Source of the DNA: Stictocephala bisonia
Lineage: Eukaryota > Arthropoda > Insecta > Hemiptera > Membracidae
Length of the DNA: 64,000 nt
Direction of reading: 5' to 3'
Assembly (NCBI GenBank): GCA_035578905.1
Contig: JAQJVL010000148.1
Coordinates: forward strand, 806,001-870,000
Position 1 is the stretch's first letter. Each line of letters starts with the position of its first letter. The notes below the pieces were generated by a model. It had not been told where the DNA came from. It was given only the letters and a program-made list of their open reading frames with translations, and made no database searches. Made by a program: the position numbers and the translations under genes. Shown here piece after piece: positions 1-11,990 of the stretch.

Positions 1-252
1 ACTATTTACACTAAAACAACTAGACTTACAGCCAACACTTTACTGGCCCACCTACTAAGCCTTAATTCAAGCTATTTACACTCACACAACTAGACTTACA
101 GCCAACTCTTTACTGGCCCACCTACTAAGCCTTACTTCACACTATTTACACTCACACAACCAGACTTACAGACACCTCTTTACTTACCTTACCTTTACTT
201 ACCTCTTTACTAGCCCACCTACTAAGCCTTACTTCACACTATTTACTTCACA
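1..252. repeat. 70-bp tandem repeat
   Basis: CTATTTACAC starts recur at 2, 72 and 142. Each unit contains AACTAGACTTACAGCC, then TACTGGCCCACCTACTAAGC. The last copy is disturbed by inserted TTACCT repeats. The array probably continues to the left of the window. Confidence 0.85.
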
Positions 253-1012
253 CTATCTACAAGATATCCTAACATGAACCATTATTATTAATCTGCACAA
301 GGACAATTGATTATTTGCTGTTCGATGATCATAAATAAAAAACGAGAGTATCGATAAATTATTGAAAGAAGAGTATCTCTAAAACAAGTAAAATATTTTA
401 TCTATCAATTTTTTCCAAGCCATTACCTTGACGTTGTTACTGGTACTCATATCTGTTTGTTATAAGTTGCTCTCGTGCGCACACACACGCACACACAACA
501 CCTATAAACTAATTACGGTTAGTTCTTCGTAAGTAAATTACGAAAATCTCATTTACGAGAATTATGCTACTTTTAGAACTTTTAGAAAACATGCCAATGT
601 TTTGAGATAGCTGTGCTTTCATTTATTTATAGGTGTTGCTATAAAACAATAAATGTTTATGATGATTTAGGTTCCAACAAACAGCTTACTACTTTATGCA
701 AACATTCGTACGAATGAGCAATTTAAATTTAAGTTAATTCTTGCAAAGTACACCATAAATGTGCTTTGCAAGCCCAAGGGAGGGAGTTGAACTCTTTCGG
801 CTGTAGACCGTATAGGAGGTGTTTAGGAAGTTCATGGCCAGGTAACTTGAATGAGTGCCAAGTTGAAAGTGCTACTGATTTCTTTTCTTAATGTTAGGGC
901 TTTAAGATCCTAAGGGAGTGTTTTATTTGAGGGGTGACATATATCAAAGTGCTATGAACATGTTTCTTAACAATGTAGACTAATGTTTTAAAATTTTCCC
1001 TTTTGAAATGCT
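253..1012. other. No gene seen
   Basis: AT-rich sequence with a short CA-rich microsatellite near 479-500. I see no coding, RNA or mobile-element signature. Confidence 0.6.
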
Positions 1013-1322
1013 GGACCTTTCCTGTTAATTCACTACCACTATTTTTTCCATAACTTCACTACCAACTACTGTTTTTATCGCAATTACAGTTAGGTCAGTT
1101 TAGGTGGCTACTAAAGTTGATCACTAACCGGTAAATCCAATGATTGACTTGCCGCCGAATGCGCTCTCCGTGAGTAAGTTCTTAGAAAGCGATAAGATAA
1201 TGCCAGCGATATCGGATTCCTAGCGGATAAGGAATACCACAGTGGACGTAAAAATGATTGGGGAACAGCTTTTAGAGCAATAGAATATTCATCAAGCGGT
1301 AGGGAATTAACGGAAAAGATCC
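1013..1322 (+). mobile_element. MITE family M1, copy 1
   Basis: A ~300-bp element found four times in the window (also 16132-16414, 31202-31520 and 56795-57062). Its ends are imperfect inverted repeats of the type CTTTTCCGTTAATTC(A/C)CTACC. The interior holds GTTAGGTTAGGTGGCTACT and GATATCGGATTCCTAGCGGA, conserved in all copies. No coding capacity, so it is a non-autonomous DNA element. Confidence 0.75.
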
Positions 1323-2367
1323 GAAATGCTTAATTTTTGCTTTAGACCATGTATGTACACTGTTTGAAAATAGGTTTATTAAGAGTTACTTGTTCTTTAC
1401 CACAGTTTGTGATTTTAACCCCGTGGGCCATTCCAGTGTATTTCTTGTAAGATTTAACCCTTGCTCGTAAACCAAATTTGAGCTTTCCTTATTAACCTTC
1501 TATAAATATGCATAGATAACTTTACTTGAGGTAGTTAGTTATTTTTTATAGAACCTTGAGGATAAAAACCACAGATAAGTAAATCTACCGAGATAGCTCA
1601 TCCCATGCTAAATAGTGTTAACCAATTTTTTCTAGTGTGTGAACTTTACACTTTAAAGCGCGTTGAGCGGCTGTTAACTGGGCGGCGTTGCCAGATTGAA
1701 CTCGGCTATACAGGGCGCACCTAAATAAGTATGGGTATGGGCCGCTTTCGAGACATGCCGTGAAGTTCAAAGTATCGTATAATTTTCATTAATAACGTCT
1801 AAGAAATCTAACAAATATGGGACTCTGAATAACAAAAAAATTAACCCTCACCATGTAGAATTGCAGGAACAGTTGATAACCTTAGCCTTTTACAGAATAT
1901 TATAGCGGACTTTTTGTTTACAACATGCAGTGCTGCTAACATGACAAACATTAATCATCAGCTCGTACTTGTGCCACATTAAATGCTTCATCTTGAATGT
2001 GTATTATTTAAAATGATAAAACTAACTGGATCTAGCTAACAATTATAGCTATACATTTTTCATTTTAATCTACTGACTGGAATGAAACTTAACGGGAAAT
2101 ATATACAAACATAATCACAACCTTGAGAAATACCTATTTGTTACATTGTGACGTTGTTTACGTTCTCATTTGCTTATCTAATAAGCCTATTAGAACGCAA
2201 CATATGTTACATCTCGCTTATAACTTGGTTTGCATGGACAAATTAAAGCGAAATGAACTGCTTCAATTTACATGAGATTTAAATCTTGTCCAGCTATAGG
2301 CCTAATTTTAATATAACCGGGTACAAGTGAGGTGAGGTTTTTCCATAGAGGCTGAACTTGACTTATG
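1323..2367. other. No gene seen
   Basis: About 1 kb of AT-rich DNA without a recognisable coding or repeat signature. Confidence 0.5.
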
Positions 2368-2645
2368 CATATTTAATTTTATTCATTATTCATCACTATG
2401 ACGCCGATTTAAGAGATATGGCGAATTTGAAGGGCGTGTGTAACGAGTGTAGATGAACGAGTGTAGTCTTTGTTACTAACTAAGGTCGTCTGTTCATTAG
2501 AGGGAGTCATTTATTTTTAGCCTCTTGCCAGTACAACTTATAGACCTACAACCTTACGTGGAATCCGAACCACGTAGTATTGGTCTGATTTTCAGCTTAT
2601 TGACAAGCCGAGTACTCAGTTCTCTTCCCTACTCAACACCCAGAC
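2368..2645 (-). mobile_element. SINE-like repeat S1 copy
   Basis: Shares ACGTGGAATCCGAACCACGT followed by AGTATTGGTCTGATTTTCAG with copies at 3535, 5890, 18785 and 47845. It also shares the 3' tail (read on the minus strand) with GTTCATCTACACTC and CATTCGCC motifs. The tail ends in an AT-rich/ATAAT stretch, as in SINEs. Confidence 0.65.
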
Positions 2646-2984
2646 TTTGACTACCCCTAACATGGACACCACAGACATATATAGTAATGTCCACGTCGAT
2701 TGCAACCTTTTTATAATGTGGACTTGTCACACTGCAATTTTACGTCTCGATAGTCCAGCGGACGTTGTGTGTGGATGGGTAGAAGGGCCGTATGTATGAG
2801 TAGTACACCCACCTCCTGTTATACTGAAATAAACTCACCAAACGTATAACTTGACGGGATCAGCGACTACACCAGTACTTTAAACTTTTTTCAATTTTGT
2901 AACTTCACTCGCCAGTTCAAATGAACTTGCAGGCCTTTGCATGATCTTTATTCAACAAGTGAAGTACCGTCCTTTAGCTAAGTT

Positions 2985-3052
2985 GGGGATTCAAACCTTG
3001 GACCTTGCCCTCCGCAGTCTGAAGCCTTAGCCACTGAGCCATCACGCAGGAT
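2985..3052 (-). mobile_element. tRNA-like SINE head
   Basis: On the minus strand TGGCTCAGTGGCTAAGG resembles a pol III A box, and GGTTTGAATCC, about 35 bases later, a B box. The cloverleaf is not convincing and no CCA-proximal acceptor stem is seen. A tRNA-derived SINE head is more likely than a tRNA gene. A related GGTGGCTCAGTG start is seen near 6320. Confidence 0.5.
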
Positions 3053-3239
3053 AAGTTTCTCCTCTGACATTATTTAATAATGTCAAAGACAAATTAAGTA
3101 AAAGTAATGTGTAATTAAGATTTACTTCAGGATATCGACAGAGCCTGATTTTGAGTGGATAATCACCCTCTATCAATCAGAGGTTGAGGCGGGAATCCTT
3201 CATTCAGTAGCCTCTACAATTTTAAGTCCCAAACTACTT

Positions 3240-3345
3240 TATATTACGAGTGATGTTGAAATATAAAGAGATGTTTAACACGTAAAGTGATGTTGAAATA
3301 TAAAGTGATGTTGAACACGTAAAGTGATGTTGAAATACACATACC
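3240..3345. repeat. Short tandem repeat, GTGATGTTGAA units
   Basis: Alternating units GTGATGTTGAAATATAAA and GTGATGTTGAACACGTAAA, about 18-19 bp each, repeated about five times. Confidence 0.8.
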
Positions 3346-3534
3346 ATGTCTTTATATGAAAATAAAACTAATAAAGTTTTAACTATTTTACTAAATTTAT
3401 TTCGATAAATCAGTAAAATACCAATCCATTTTTGTAAATTTAAATATTGAAAATTATATTAATGTGGAGTGCCAATGTACTATCAATAATAGGCCACAAC
3501 ATTATGTGTGTTTTATAATAATTAGTCGCTATGT

Positions 3535-3748
3535 TTGATTCATTATAAAGACGCCGATCCTACAGATACGGGCGAAAATGAAATGCAAATGAGTATGATA
3601 AGTAGTCATTGTTACTAATTATTTTCGGCTGATACTTAGAAAGAACCATTAATTAATGACCATTTCAATTAAGCGAATTACAGCTTTACGTGGAATCCGA
3701 ACCACGTAGTATTGGTCTGATTTTCAGCCAGCCGATTTACCTATTCGT
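3535..3748 (-). mobile_element. SINE-like repeat S1 copy
   Basis: Contains the family core ACGTGGAATCCGAACCACGT and the TTGGTCTGATTTTCAGC block. It lies in the same orientation as the copy at 2368 and retains the ACGCCGAT/GGGCGAA tail motif at its low-coordinate end. Confidence 0.65.
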
Positions 3749-5403
3749 GTTCCTCTGTCATGTCTTCAATGTTTTCAGAATTGTTAAGAATTCGCCAATT
3801 GCTTTAACGGCTTGTAAGATAACCTTGGATGAATGGTTGATGTGGCTTCGTTTAGAGAAATCAATCTTCATGCAATATCTTTATACGAGGTTTCCAGCAA
3901 CCACTTGAACAAACTTTTTCATATTTTTCAGCAGATCAATACAAACAAATAATAAATCATAACATGTGTTCTTGCTGGATTGGTTAGTGTCTGTGAGTGG
4001 TTTTTACAAATATCTAAATATCTGAAAAAGTGATTAGATGAAATTCTGAAACTTGGTGAGAAATTGATTTAAATATTGTATATTTTACTAAACATTTTTG
4101 TTTTCCTCAAAACATTATTTTAAAATACAGATCTGCTACAGATAAAAATGTTCTTAAAAAAAAAATATATATATTTACAGATAGATATTGAGCAATGCCA
4201 TTTTGTAACTGTTGCCATTAAAAAAAAAAAAAATTGTTTGAGGAAAACAAAAGTTTCAGTAAAATTTATAGTATTTAATTAAAAACTACTCGTATTTGAG
4301 ATATTTATATTTTTGCAAAAATCACAAACAGACATACAGACAGAAAAACGAGATAGAAAACATGTTATAAGATTGTGTTATTTGTTAGTATTGACACCTT
4401 GTACATATACAGCAAAAAATAAAGGACTATTGTAAATAAATGTGATGTGCATAAGTTTTGTTCAAAATTTCAATTTAGATTCTAGTAATTTATTCTGTTA
4501 TAAATTAACGGTTTTGCTGTGATAAGATTGGTTTATTGCAAACTGAGTTATATAAGTTTTCTTATATTAATCAGACCAATCTTACAACAACGACCTTTTA
4601 CGGTTTCCTATCTTCTTTCAAAACAGACGTTAAAATAGACTTCACAAATCCTCCAGATTTGTTTGTTGTTGACGTTCCTGTGTTGAAATTGTATACAAAG
4701 CGGACGAATGAGTAAAGAATGAATGTCCGAGAAATATTTTTAACCTTCCAAGAAATAATTAGGGAACTTCCTAGGTGACCTCGATGTAAGGTTACTATTA
4801 GTGTCGGAAGATTTTCCTCGGTCGGAAACGTAACACTTGATATTTTGTTCAACAAAAGTCAGCTAACGCGTTAGGAACCTTCCGTTGTTTTGTGGTACTA
4901 TTCCAATGTAGCTCAGGACTCAGCTACAGGTACAAGTTTAGTTAAAACAAAAAAAATCTACTAGTTTAAAAAAATAGTTGTACATATTTAAAATAAAACA
5001 ATATTATTTAAATTTTATTATGTTATTTAATTATAGTATTTATAAATTAGCTGTAACGAATCTGTGATTTATATAGTTTTCAACAAATATAAATCCTTCG
5101 TTACCAAAAATATATTATTTTACTGAAATAATTTTGTAATTTTGATTAGATGTTATTAAAACCTATACTCGTTTACTTTTTCTCATTTGTTAATGAATTG
5201 TCTTGGGTAGGAAATTATTGTTTAATCCACATTTTTAAATATGTTTTTACGAATGGCTAAAACAATCGGTCACTTTATTCTTGCAATTTTTCTCGTAATG
5301 ATTTAACGTCTGTAAATTAAAATAATTGTCAATAGTTCTATAACTTATCTTCTGGGGATAACGAGTGTTAAAGATTGTAGATAGTAGGTTCTATGCTCGG
5401 CCC
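3749..5403. other. No gene; small inverted repeats
   Basis: AT-rich. A TTTTGTTTTCCTCAAA block near 4095-4115 is inverted near 4236-4258, and CAGACATACAGACAG at ~4330 resembles a motif in the 650-bp repeat at 37.4 and 60.5 kb. The minus-strand open stretch at 4598-4855 matches nothing I recognise. Confidence 0.45.
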
Positions 5404-5808
5404 TTAAGTGTATGCAGAGGCTGTCGGCCATGCTGGTTTTAATACCATATGTTATTTGGTAATTCATATTTTTTTCGTTATTTATTGACCAAAAGTTGTG
5501 TATGAGATGTAATTATAAACGTTATCCTCTTGTGTATTGGGCTTGTTTTTGATTTCTATAATACATACGCTTAGTTTTGAAAAATAGGGGAAAATAAAAA
5601 CTAAATATTTTTTATGTAACTAATTTGGTGTTCGCAAAGCAATTCCAACTAGCAATTTAATTCTTGATCAAATGCAATTTGTTTGGAAAAAATCCGTTTA
5701 AAAATAACTGTTTGGTTTGGATACGCGTGATCGTATGTCCGGTTCGGAAATAACATTGCTCTTATAGGATTAAAACCAACATGGCCGACAGTCTCTGCAT
5801 ACTCTTAA
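5404..5808. mobile_element. MITE family M2 copy (TTAA ends)
   Basis: Starts and ends with TTAA. The 40-bp terminal inverted repeats contain TATGCAGAG, CTGTCGGCCATG and TGGTTTTAAT. A second copy in the opposite orientation lies at 51408-51821. TTAA flanks suggest mobilisation by a piggyBac-type transposase (inference). Confidence 0.8.
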
Positions 5809-5889
5809 TACTGACAGGAGTCCGCTCAATGGTTGCCATCAAAGTGGACACTACTGGTGAAGTCTGGGTTGTCCTTATGGGTGTTAGAC

Positions 5890-6172
5890 AGGTTCCGGAT
5901 GTTGTGTAGTGAAGAGAACTGAGTCTTATGTTAATTAGCTGTAATGCAAAGCAATACTACGTGGTTTGGATTCCAAGTAAAACTTAAGGTCCCTTAGTTG
6001 CCCTGGTTATTGGGCAATTAATAAATCGCTATTTCTAAGGTGTAGTTGACCTTAGTTATAGTTAGTTAGTAACAATTACTACATTCGTTCATCTACACTC
6101 TCACACTCATTCGCCCATATACGTACGTTTTGCGTTATAGTAATGAATAATAATAGTAATAATAATAAAATG
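5890..6172 (+). mobile_element. SINE-like repeat S1 copy
   Basis: Contains GTGAAGAGAACTGAG, TACTACGTGG, the AACAATTACTACATTCGTTC block and TCATTCGCCCATAT. It ends in an AATAATAATAGTAATAAT tail, the expected 3' structure of a SINE. Confidence 0.7.
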
Positions 6173-7677
6173 GAATGTTTTGTTTTTTTAATAAATGGAT
6201 AAAAACTACATAATTCCATATAATATAGTTCAAGCTAAGTTTATAACATGCAGTATAATCTAAAGATTGTAGAATATTGACATTTTAGTATTGTATGTAG
6301 AAGGTACTAAATTGCCGGAGTGGTGGCTCAGTGATGTACGCCAGTAATATAAGATACATATGAGGCAAGTGCAACAATTCTTAATACCCGTTATATAATT
6401 TTTTACTCTAAAAAATAAATAAATACATATATTTACTGTAGAAAAAGCTATAATAAACTACTTAAAATAAAAACAAAAAAATAATTCAATCAGTACCAAA
6501 AACATCAATAGTATTAATAATTTCATAAGAACCAACCTTAAATGAGTTAAAGGTGATAGCATAAGAACAATCTGTAATATTAATACAATAATTAAATAAT
6601 TGTATAATACATTGAAATGCTTAAATGCAAGGATAAAATCTATAAATATAAGATAGCTGTGAAAAATTCAGTGAGAGAAAAAAATGTTGTTGACGAATCA
6701 ATATTAACCATGAAAATACAAATCAATTAACAATTTTCAGTGAAAATGCTGATTTAAAAAAAACTTGAAAAAGAGAACAACAATTTTACTCAAAAAACGA
6801 TGCATATAACACTACTATTGTTTAGTTTTCCCTCCTACATACAAATATGACATCCATTTCCCCTTTTGGTTAGATTTTTTTAGGTTAGACTGGTTAGTTT
6901 AGGTTAGGTTATGATGCTAAGTTATGTTAAGATGTTTAGTTAGGTTTGGTAGCAACATGTATTTACTAACCTAACCCACTTTTTTGTTATCATTCATCGT
7001 ATAAAGAATTTCTTATCATATTCGTGTTTAGGTTTTTACAAAAGAGTTTTGTTGTAGGGTAACGGTGGGTAAGAGTACGCACCTACTGATTTAATTGTTC
7101 TAACTAAGAAGGTTATAAAGATAATAACATCAAAATTTCACACAATGCTCTTTATTAACTTATTAGTATTCATGACAAGTTTCGGAAACCTACAACAAAT
7201 AATATAGTGGTAAGAATATTTTTTAGAAAACACATCAATTGCGTACTCTTGGCCTCCTATGGGGTTAAGAGTACGCATCGGTGGTGGGTAAGAGTACGCT
7301 CTAGCAATGGTCACACACAAATGGTCCCCAGCCTTCATAAGCGGAGCATGGTTCATGCCACCACTCTTCACAAGTCCCACATTGAATCCAATTTTGTCTG
7401 AAGCCGTGTTTTCCTAGCGACGCACTTTCTACGCCGCGTACAACGCATAATGTGCGCTGCCCAGTCATACACAGGGAAGCCACTAGACTATTTTCCTAGA
7501 AGCGTTTTTCGGTTGTGCGCCGGCGTGTTTTGATCGACGTAATTGGGCGACTGACTTCAGACCAGTCAGTTCGGTTGTACGTCGCGCATCACAACACTTC
7601 GTGGGTTTGTTTTGGTAGTGTTTGTAGTTGTTCCAACTGTGTGTATGTGTTTACTGTGTTGTTGATGTGTGTACATT

Positions 7678-8096
7678 ATGTATGAAACGAAGAAAATGAA
7701 ATTTTCTGCTGCTGATGATGAACAGCTTGTGGAGATCGTCGCAGGATATCCAATTTTTTGATGTGAAGTGCACGTGAAGAAGAACGCAACGAAACTGTTA
7801 AACGCCTAGATCAACTAATGACACCAGAACATCCAGACGAAATAGATTTATTCTTTCAGTCTATGGCGGAAACTGTAAAAAAATTCAACCCAAGAATGAA
7901 AACACAGGCTAAAATTAAAGTGTTAAAACTTATAACACAAATGGAAATGCAGAGTTACAATGAAGCAGCCGACGTTCAGTGTATAACGACTTTCAATTAT
8001 GACTCTAGTATTTCTGCATCCACATCAGCACATTCACCATATACCAATGATTGCACTGAAATGGACCCAGTTGATTTAATTTTAAACTATTTTTAA
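7678..8096 (+). pseudogene. Harbinger MADF-BESS DNA-binding protein, truncated
   Basis: ATG at 7678 opens a MADF-like start (KMKFSAADDEQLVEIVAGYP) that ends at a TGA after 27 codons. A second in-frame stretch from ~7766 carries an acidic linker and a BESS-type motif, DEIDLFFQSMAETVKKFNPR, to the stop at 8096. Most of the MADF domain between them is deleted. In Harbinger elements this second protein helps carry the transposase to the nucleus and to DNA. Confidence 0.72.
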
Positions 8097-8167
8097 ATTC
8101 TCTTATACAGTATATTTGTTATTTGTAATTGCTTTGCATTTTCCATTAAACTATTAATGAGCAACTA

Positions 8168-8527
8168 TCAAAGTAGTATAATTTTATTACACCTACCGGT
8201 AAGGGCAAGTTTCTCAGCTGGTGAAATTGGCCGTTTTACTCTGTTACAAGGTTCACACGTCAATAATTCTTCAACCATCTCCAATAAGTAATAAAATTGG
8301 TTCTTAGTAAACCTAAAATAAGCTTTAAATTTTATTTCATCATCTAAAAGGTGCTTATTTATTAACAACTGAAAGACACCCTCGTCTTCTCTTAAATTGA
8401 ACAAGTCACTGGGTTTACTTCTAACTGAACAAAACTTTTTTGTTAAAACATTAACTTCTTCATCAATCTCGTCTAAATACGCCTTTAATACTAAAGCTCA
8501 TACTTGTTTTCTCTTCCGCGAGCTCAT
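8168..8527 (-). pseudogene. Harbinger transposase N-terminal fragment
   Basis: Starts at ATG 8527 (MSSRKRKQ), has an in-frame TGA after nine codons, then reads LKAYLDEIDEEVNVL ... LFNLREDEGVFQLL ... KAYFRFTKNQFYYLLEMVEE ... RPISPAEKLALTGR. The last part is the usual start of the Harbinger DDE nuclease domain (F-R-x-x-xxxF-xxLL, then I-S-xxE-K-L-A-LT). The catalytic domain itself is deleted, so the element is inactive. Confidence 0.82.
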
Positions 8528-11329
8528 CTTGAAGCTACCTTGCTGGATGACACAACTGCACTGAACATTTGTAGGAAAACACTTTTACGCCGCGTATTAT
8601 ATTATACGTCCACGCCGGCGTTGTACGTTGTACGCGACGTAGAAAGTGCGTCGCTAGGAAAACACGGCTTGAGAAAGTTTGTCCGCATCCCGGACAAGGG
8701 GCATTTTCTTCATCAAAAGTGTGTTGAGCGCTGCTTGTGCTCGGTTTGGGGTTTTCGATGTCGAACATTGAACTTTTTCGTACATTCGGTTTATATTGTT
8801 TTTCCTTGTACATTTCACCCAATTCCTTAGACTTCCTTTTATTATCTCGGTCCAACATCCTTTCAGCCTTTGCCCTAGCTAGTTCCATTTTAATTTTTTC
8901 TTTTTCCACCAATTTGTTTTTAAATGGAGAAGAGGTAATCACTTCAGACTTTTGAGAAGGTCTTTTTCCTTTTTTGTTTTCTCTGTCCTTGATTTTGGGG
9001 AGAGGTAAAATCGTGCGAATGCTAACAAGTAAATCTTTCTTTTGGCATAATGTATCAACCACATTGCTTGAGATCAAAGATTCACTTACAGTTTCATTTC
9101 TTTGTTCAACATAAGTATCGGGATTATCAGTTCTTGGGCCAGTAGTTTCATTAGCTTCAGATGAATACTCTGGAATATGGTCCGTTACTGATGAAGGTGC
9201 AAAAACTGATTCATCTATGACACTGGGATCAAACGGTTCAATACCAGTAGCCTTGAAAGCTTTTTCTGCAGTTTTTATTTTAGCTGTGGCAGAATAGGCT
9301 TCCCTAAAAATAGCTGCCACATCCGTTAGTTTTATTATTTCTCCTGGATGCTGCACAAGCCATTTTTCAGCTTCAGCTGAATAAGCACATTTAAGTGGAG
9401 CGAAAAATCCTTTATCTAAGGGTTGAATTACATGGCTAGCGTGAGGAGGAAGGGTCAAAAATGTTACATGGTTCTCCCGACAATATAATATCGCAGGGAG
9501 TGTACAATGTGTTGAATGGTTGTCAGCTATGAGTAAAACCGGATCATCTGGTGTTGGCTTTGTATGTTTCACAAAATGCTTGAGCCAATCTATAAACAGT
9601 TCAGATTGCATGTAACCTGTTTCAGTTACTAGTTGTAAGGTTCCTGGAGTAGCGTCTTTGAAAAGATGGGGATTAATCTTTTTCTAGGAAATATTAAGGC
9701 TGGTGGTACATAAATGCCTGTTGCGCTCATGCAACATACTGCAGTGATAGTTTCACCTCGTTCACCACTGGAAATTTTGCAAACTGTTCTTTTACCTTTT
9801 GGTGTCAGAACTTTAGGCGTTCTATTTGGAACCGTTGACAAGCCTGTCTCGTCCATATTAAATTTCCTATGGGGAGGAAATTTTTTGTCAAGGCAGCAAC
9901 TTTTTAAATTTTCATAAAATCTTCCAACTTGGACCTTATTAAATCCCATTGCTCTAGCCATGCTGCACTGTTCTGGTACTCTAATGGACAAGTTATGACG
10001 CCGGCAAAATGAACTTAGCCAGTCTTTTCCAGCCTTTTTTCTCTCTTTATTGAATCTATCAGATACTTTATTAATCTCGGCGTAATCAAAGGCAACTTTC
10101 ATGATATGATTCCTAGTCAATCCATAAAACCTAGAGTCCAAATCCCTGCAATGCTGAGCCAGCTCCCGTTCCATTTCGTCTGTCAACGCTCTCTTGTAGC
10201 GGCCTAGTGATGCCGGGACTGTACCCTGGAACGACCACAAACAACGCTGTAGAAGCATTCGAGTAACCAAAATATATCATATCATAAATAAAGTACTTCA
10301 ACTTTAATCTCTCCTTAAATCTAAAACATTTGGACTAGTAACAAGATGGTAAAACATAACTTACAGCTTTCAGTCTTTTTCTTAGCGTGCATTCGTTGAT
10401 CCCCAGTTCTCTAGCGATTTCCCTCTTGGGCTTCCCAGCTTGTAGTTTACGTTGAACTTCTTCCATTATGTCTGCAGTGAAGAGTTGTCTGTTCGTTTTC
10501 CGTTTGTAGGGCGCCATTACACAACATCAAAGAGCCACTGAAAAAATGAGCTGGTTGAAGATCGTTCATTTCGAATGACAAATGAATTTATAATTATTAT
10601 TGATTACTAGTTGTCTGGTGTGCCTTAAAGCTCCGTGACTATTTTCTTAAACATCTTAAACAATAACCTCAGATCAATCATGAAATGAAACTGTGTGTGA
10701 GGACAAGAGTACGCAGGGAGCTTAAGAGTACGCAGTGCCGCGTACTCTTAGCCTCCCTTGTAATGTTTTAAAAAATCGCCGCTAGGTACCACTATGTGCT
10801 GACACAATGAACTGGAGCTAACCTCAAATTGTTCCTTATAAACTGCTCTTCAAACCAAGTTAGATTTAAAATTATAATCTATTATTGTGTTCCTTTAAAT
10901 CCCAATGTATTAAGCAACAAATATTACATACAAAAGTAATAAAAGTATACTTTACCTTGTAAAAATCAAACAACGAGCAGTAGACTGGTGACGATATAGA
11001 GGCTTCTCTTATAGCTGTAGACACAATAAACTGTGATAACGAAATATCCCTGCAGTGCTGCCAACAGTCTGAAATTTCCCTGCGTACTCTTACCCGACTG
11101 CGTACTCTTACCCACCGTTACCCTACAGATACTTTATTTGTGTAAACATATTTCCTAATATTTTTTTATTTATTTATATATTTTTTTAATCGGTATTTCT
11201 GCTGCCAATTGTCTATGGTTTCGTGTTCGTGGGGTTAGTATTAACTAATCTAAAAAAAATCCAAAAATCAGGTACCTATATTTCATAATTACCGAATTGT
11301 CTATAGCACACTTAAATATTGTGGCTAAC

Positions 11330-11805
11330 CACACTTTGATAAGAGTATTCGGAAATGTATCAAAGGGCGAATTTTGTCATGTGGCATTGGTGGCAAACCA
11401 CCGAACAATAACCAAACCAAGTTCTTTGTGGTGTTTGCTTACATTTTTTAACAGCTGCTTCGTGTACACTTAGTGATAAACAATAGTGATTAATTTTCAA
11501 AATAAATGAAGTGGATAGAAGTTAAAATTATTGAAATCTTTGATAGATCAGTCATGATGGTCCACAACCATAATAGTGTAATGGTGACCAATATCGTGAT
11601 CCTTGATAAGTTGGTTGTAAAAATTGGCCCTCACATGGTTCGGCAACACATGGTTGCTGGGTATAAAACATAAATTTCTGCTTTTTGAGAATTTCGGCGA
11701 GTCAATTATGTTTATCCATTTTATTAAAGTCCTCGCACTCATAACTTTCCCACGTTCCAATTGCTCTATACGTCGCGTCGTCATTAATTGGTGGGTGGAA
11801 GGATC
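11330..11805. other. No gene seen
   Basis: AT-rich sequence with no recognisable coding or repeat signal. Confidence 0.4.
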
Positions 11806-11990
11806 GTAACCATTGTACGTGTATGGATGGGTGGGTGGGTCAACTCCACTGCAGTTGTATTTGTGGATAGGGGTACCGTAACCATTGTACGTTTATGGGT
11901 GAGTAGGATAGCAGCACCACTATGTTGAGTGGGAGGGCCTTTACCACTGAGTTGTATGGGTGGGCGGGAGGGTCATAATTATTGTGCTAT
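11806..11990. repeat. Degenerate GTACGTGTATGGGTGGG minisatellite
   Basis: Degraded units TGTACGTGTATGGATGGGTG, TGTACGTTTATGGGTGAG and TTGTATGGGTGGGCGGGAGG. It is the same family as the arrays at 28.1, 38.4 and 50.3 kb. Confidence 0.65.

Larger units (their letters stand above)
7402..8669. mobile_element. Nested PIF/Harbinger element (internally deleted)
   Basis: Inverted ends AGCCGTGTTTTCCTAGCGAC / GTCGCTAGGAAAACACGGCT continue for ~45 bp (CGCACTTTCTACG, CGCGTACAACG). They are flanked by a 3-bp duplication, TGA at 7399-7401 and 8670-8672, close to the 3-bp target sites of Harbinger elements. The interior holds a MADF/BESS-type gene and a transposase fragment, convergent, both truncated. Confidence 0.88.
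7301..10517 (-). pseudogene. pogo/Tigger-like transposase, broken
   Basis: Exon 1 (10517-10365) encodes a psq-type helix-turn-helix: MAPYKRKTNRQL, then KREIARELGINECTLRKRLK. A GT-AG intron (10364-10226) joins it in frame to GTVPASLGRYKRAL, then a CENP-B-type second DNA-binding domain and the DDE_1 fold. Catalytic aspartates are visible in FNMDETGLSTVPN, LLIADNHSTHC and VIQPLDKGFF. The C-terminus is a PHD finger (CPGC ... WIQCGTCEEWWHEPC ... VCDHC). Breaks: a one-base frameshift near 9675 between the first and second catalytic Asp, and insertion of a 1.27-kb element (7402-8669) within the PHD finger. After that insertion the frame is also displaced. Such transposases cut and paste DNA in the nucleus; the PHD tail is common in insect relatives. 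Confidence 0.9.
7057..11123 (-). mobile_element. pogo/Tigger-like DNA transposon, 4.07 kb
   Basis: Perfect 24-bp terminal inverted repeats (GGGTAACGGTGGGTAAGAGT + ACGC at 7057-7080, inverted at 11100-11123) are flanked by TA dinucleotides, the usual pogo/Tc1-mariner target duplication. It encodes a minus-strand transposase with a psq-type HTH, a DDD-type DDE_1 domain and a C-terminal PHD finger. Further TAAGAGTACGC motifs sit near both ends. The element carries a nested Harbinger relic and a frameshift, so it is no longer autonomous. Confidence 0.93.
6640..11320. mobile_element. M3 family element, interrupted by the pogo transposon
   Basis: CAATATTAACC...GAAAATGCTGATT at ~6692-6760 and its inverted counterpart (CGGTATTTCTGCTG ... 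GGGGTTAGTATTAAC) at ~11191-11245 match the terminal repeats of the element at 61075-61655. The two halves are separated exactly by the pogo element (7057-11123), so the pogo element jumped into this one. Confidence 0.6.

Noticed and set aside
7818..8096. Stand-alone BESS-domain host gene
   Set aside because: It lies inside a TIR-bounded Harbinger element next to that element's transposase fragment, so it belongs to the transposon.
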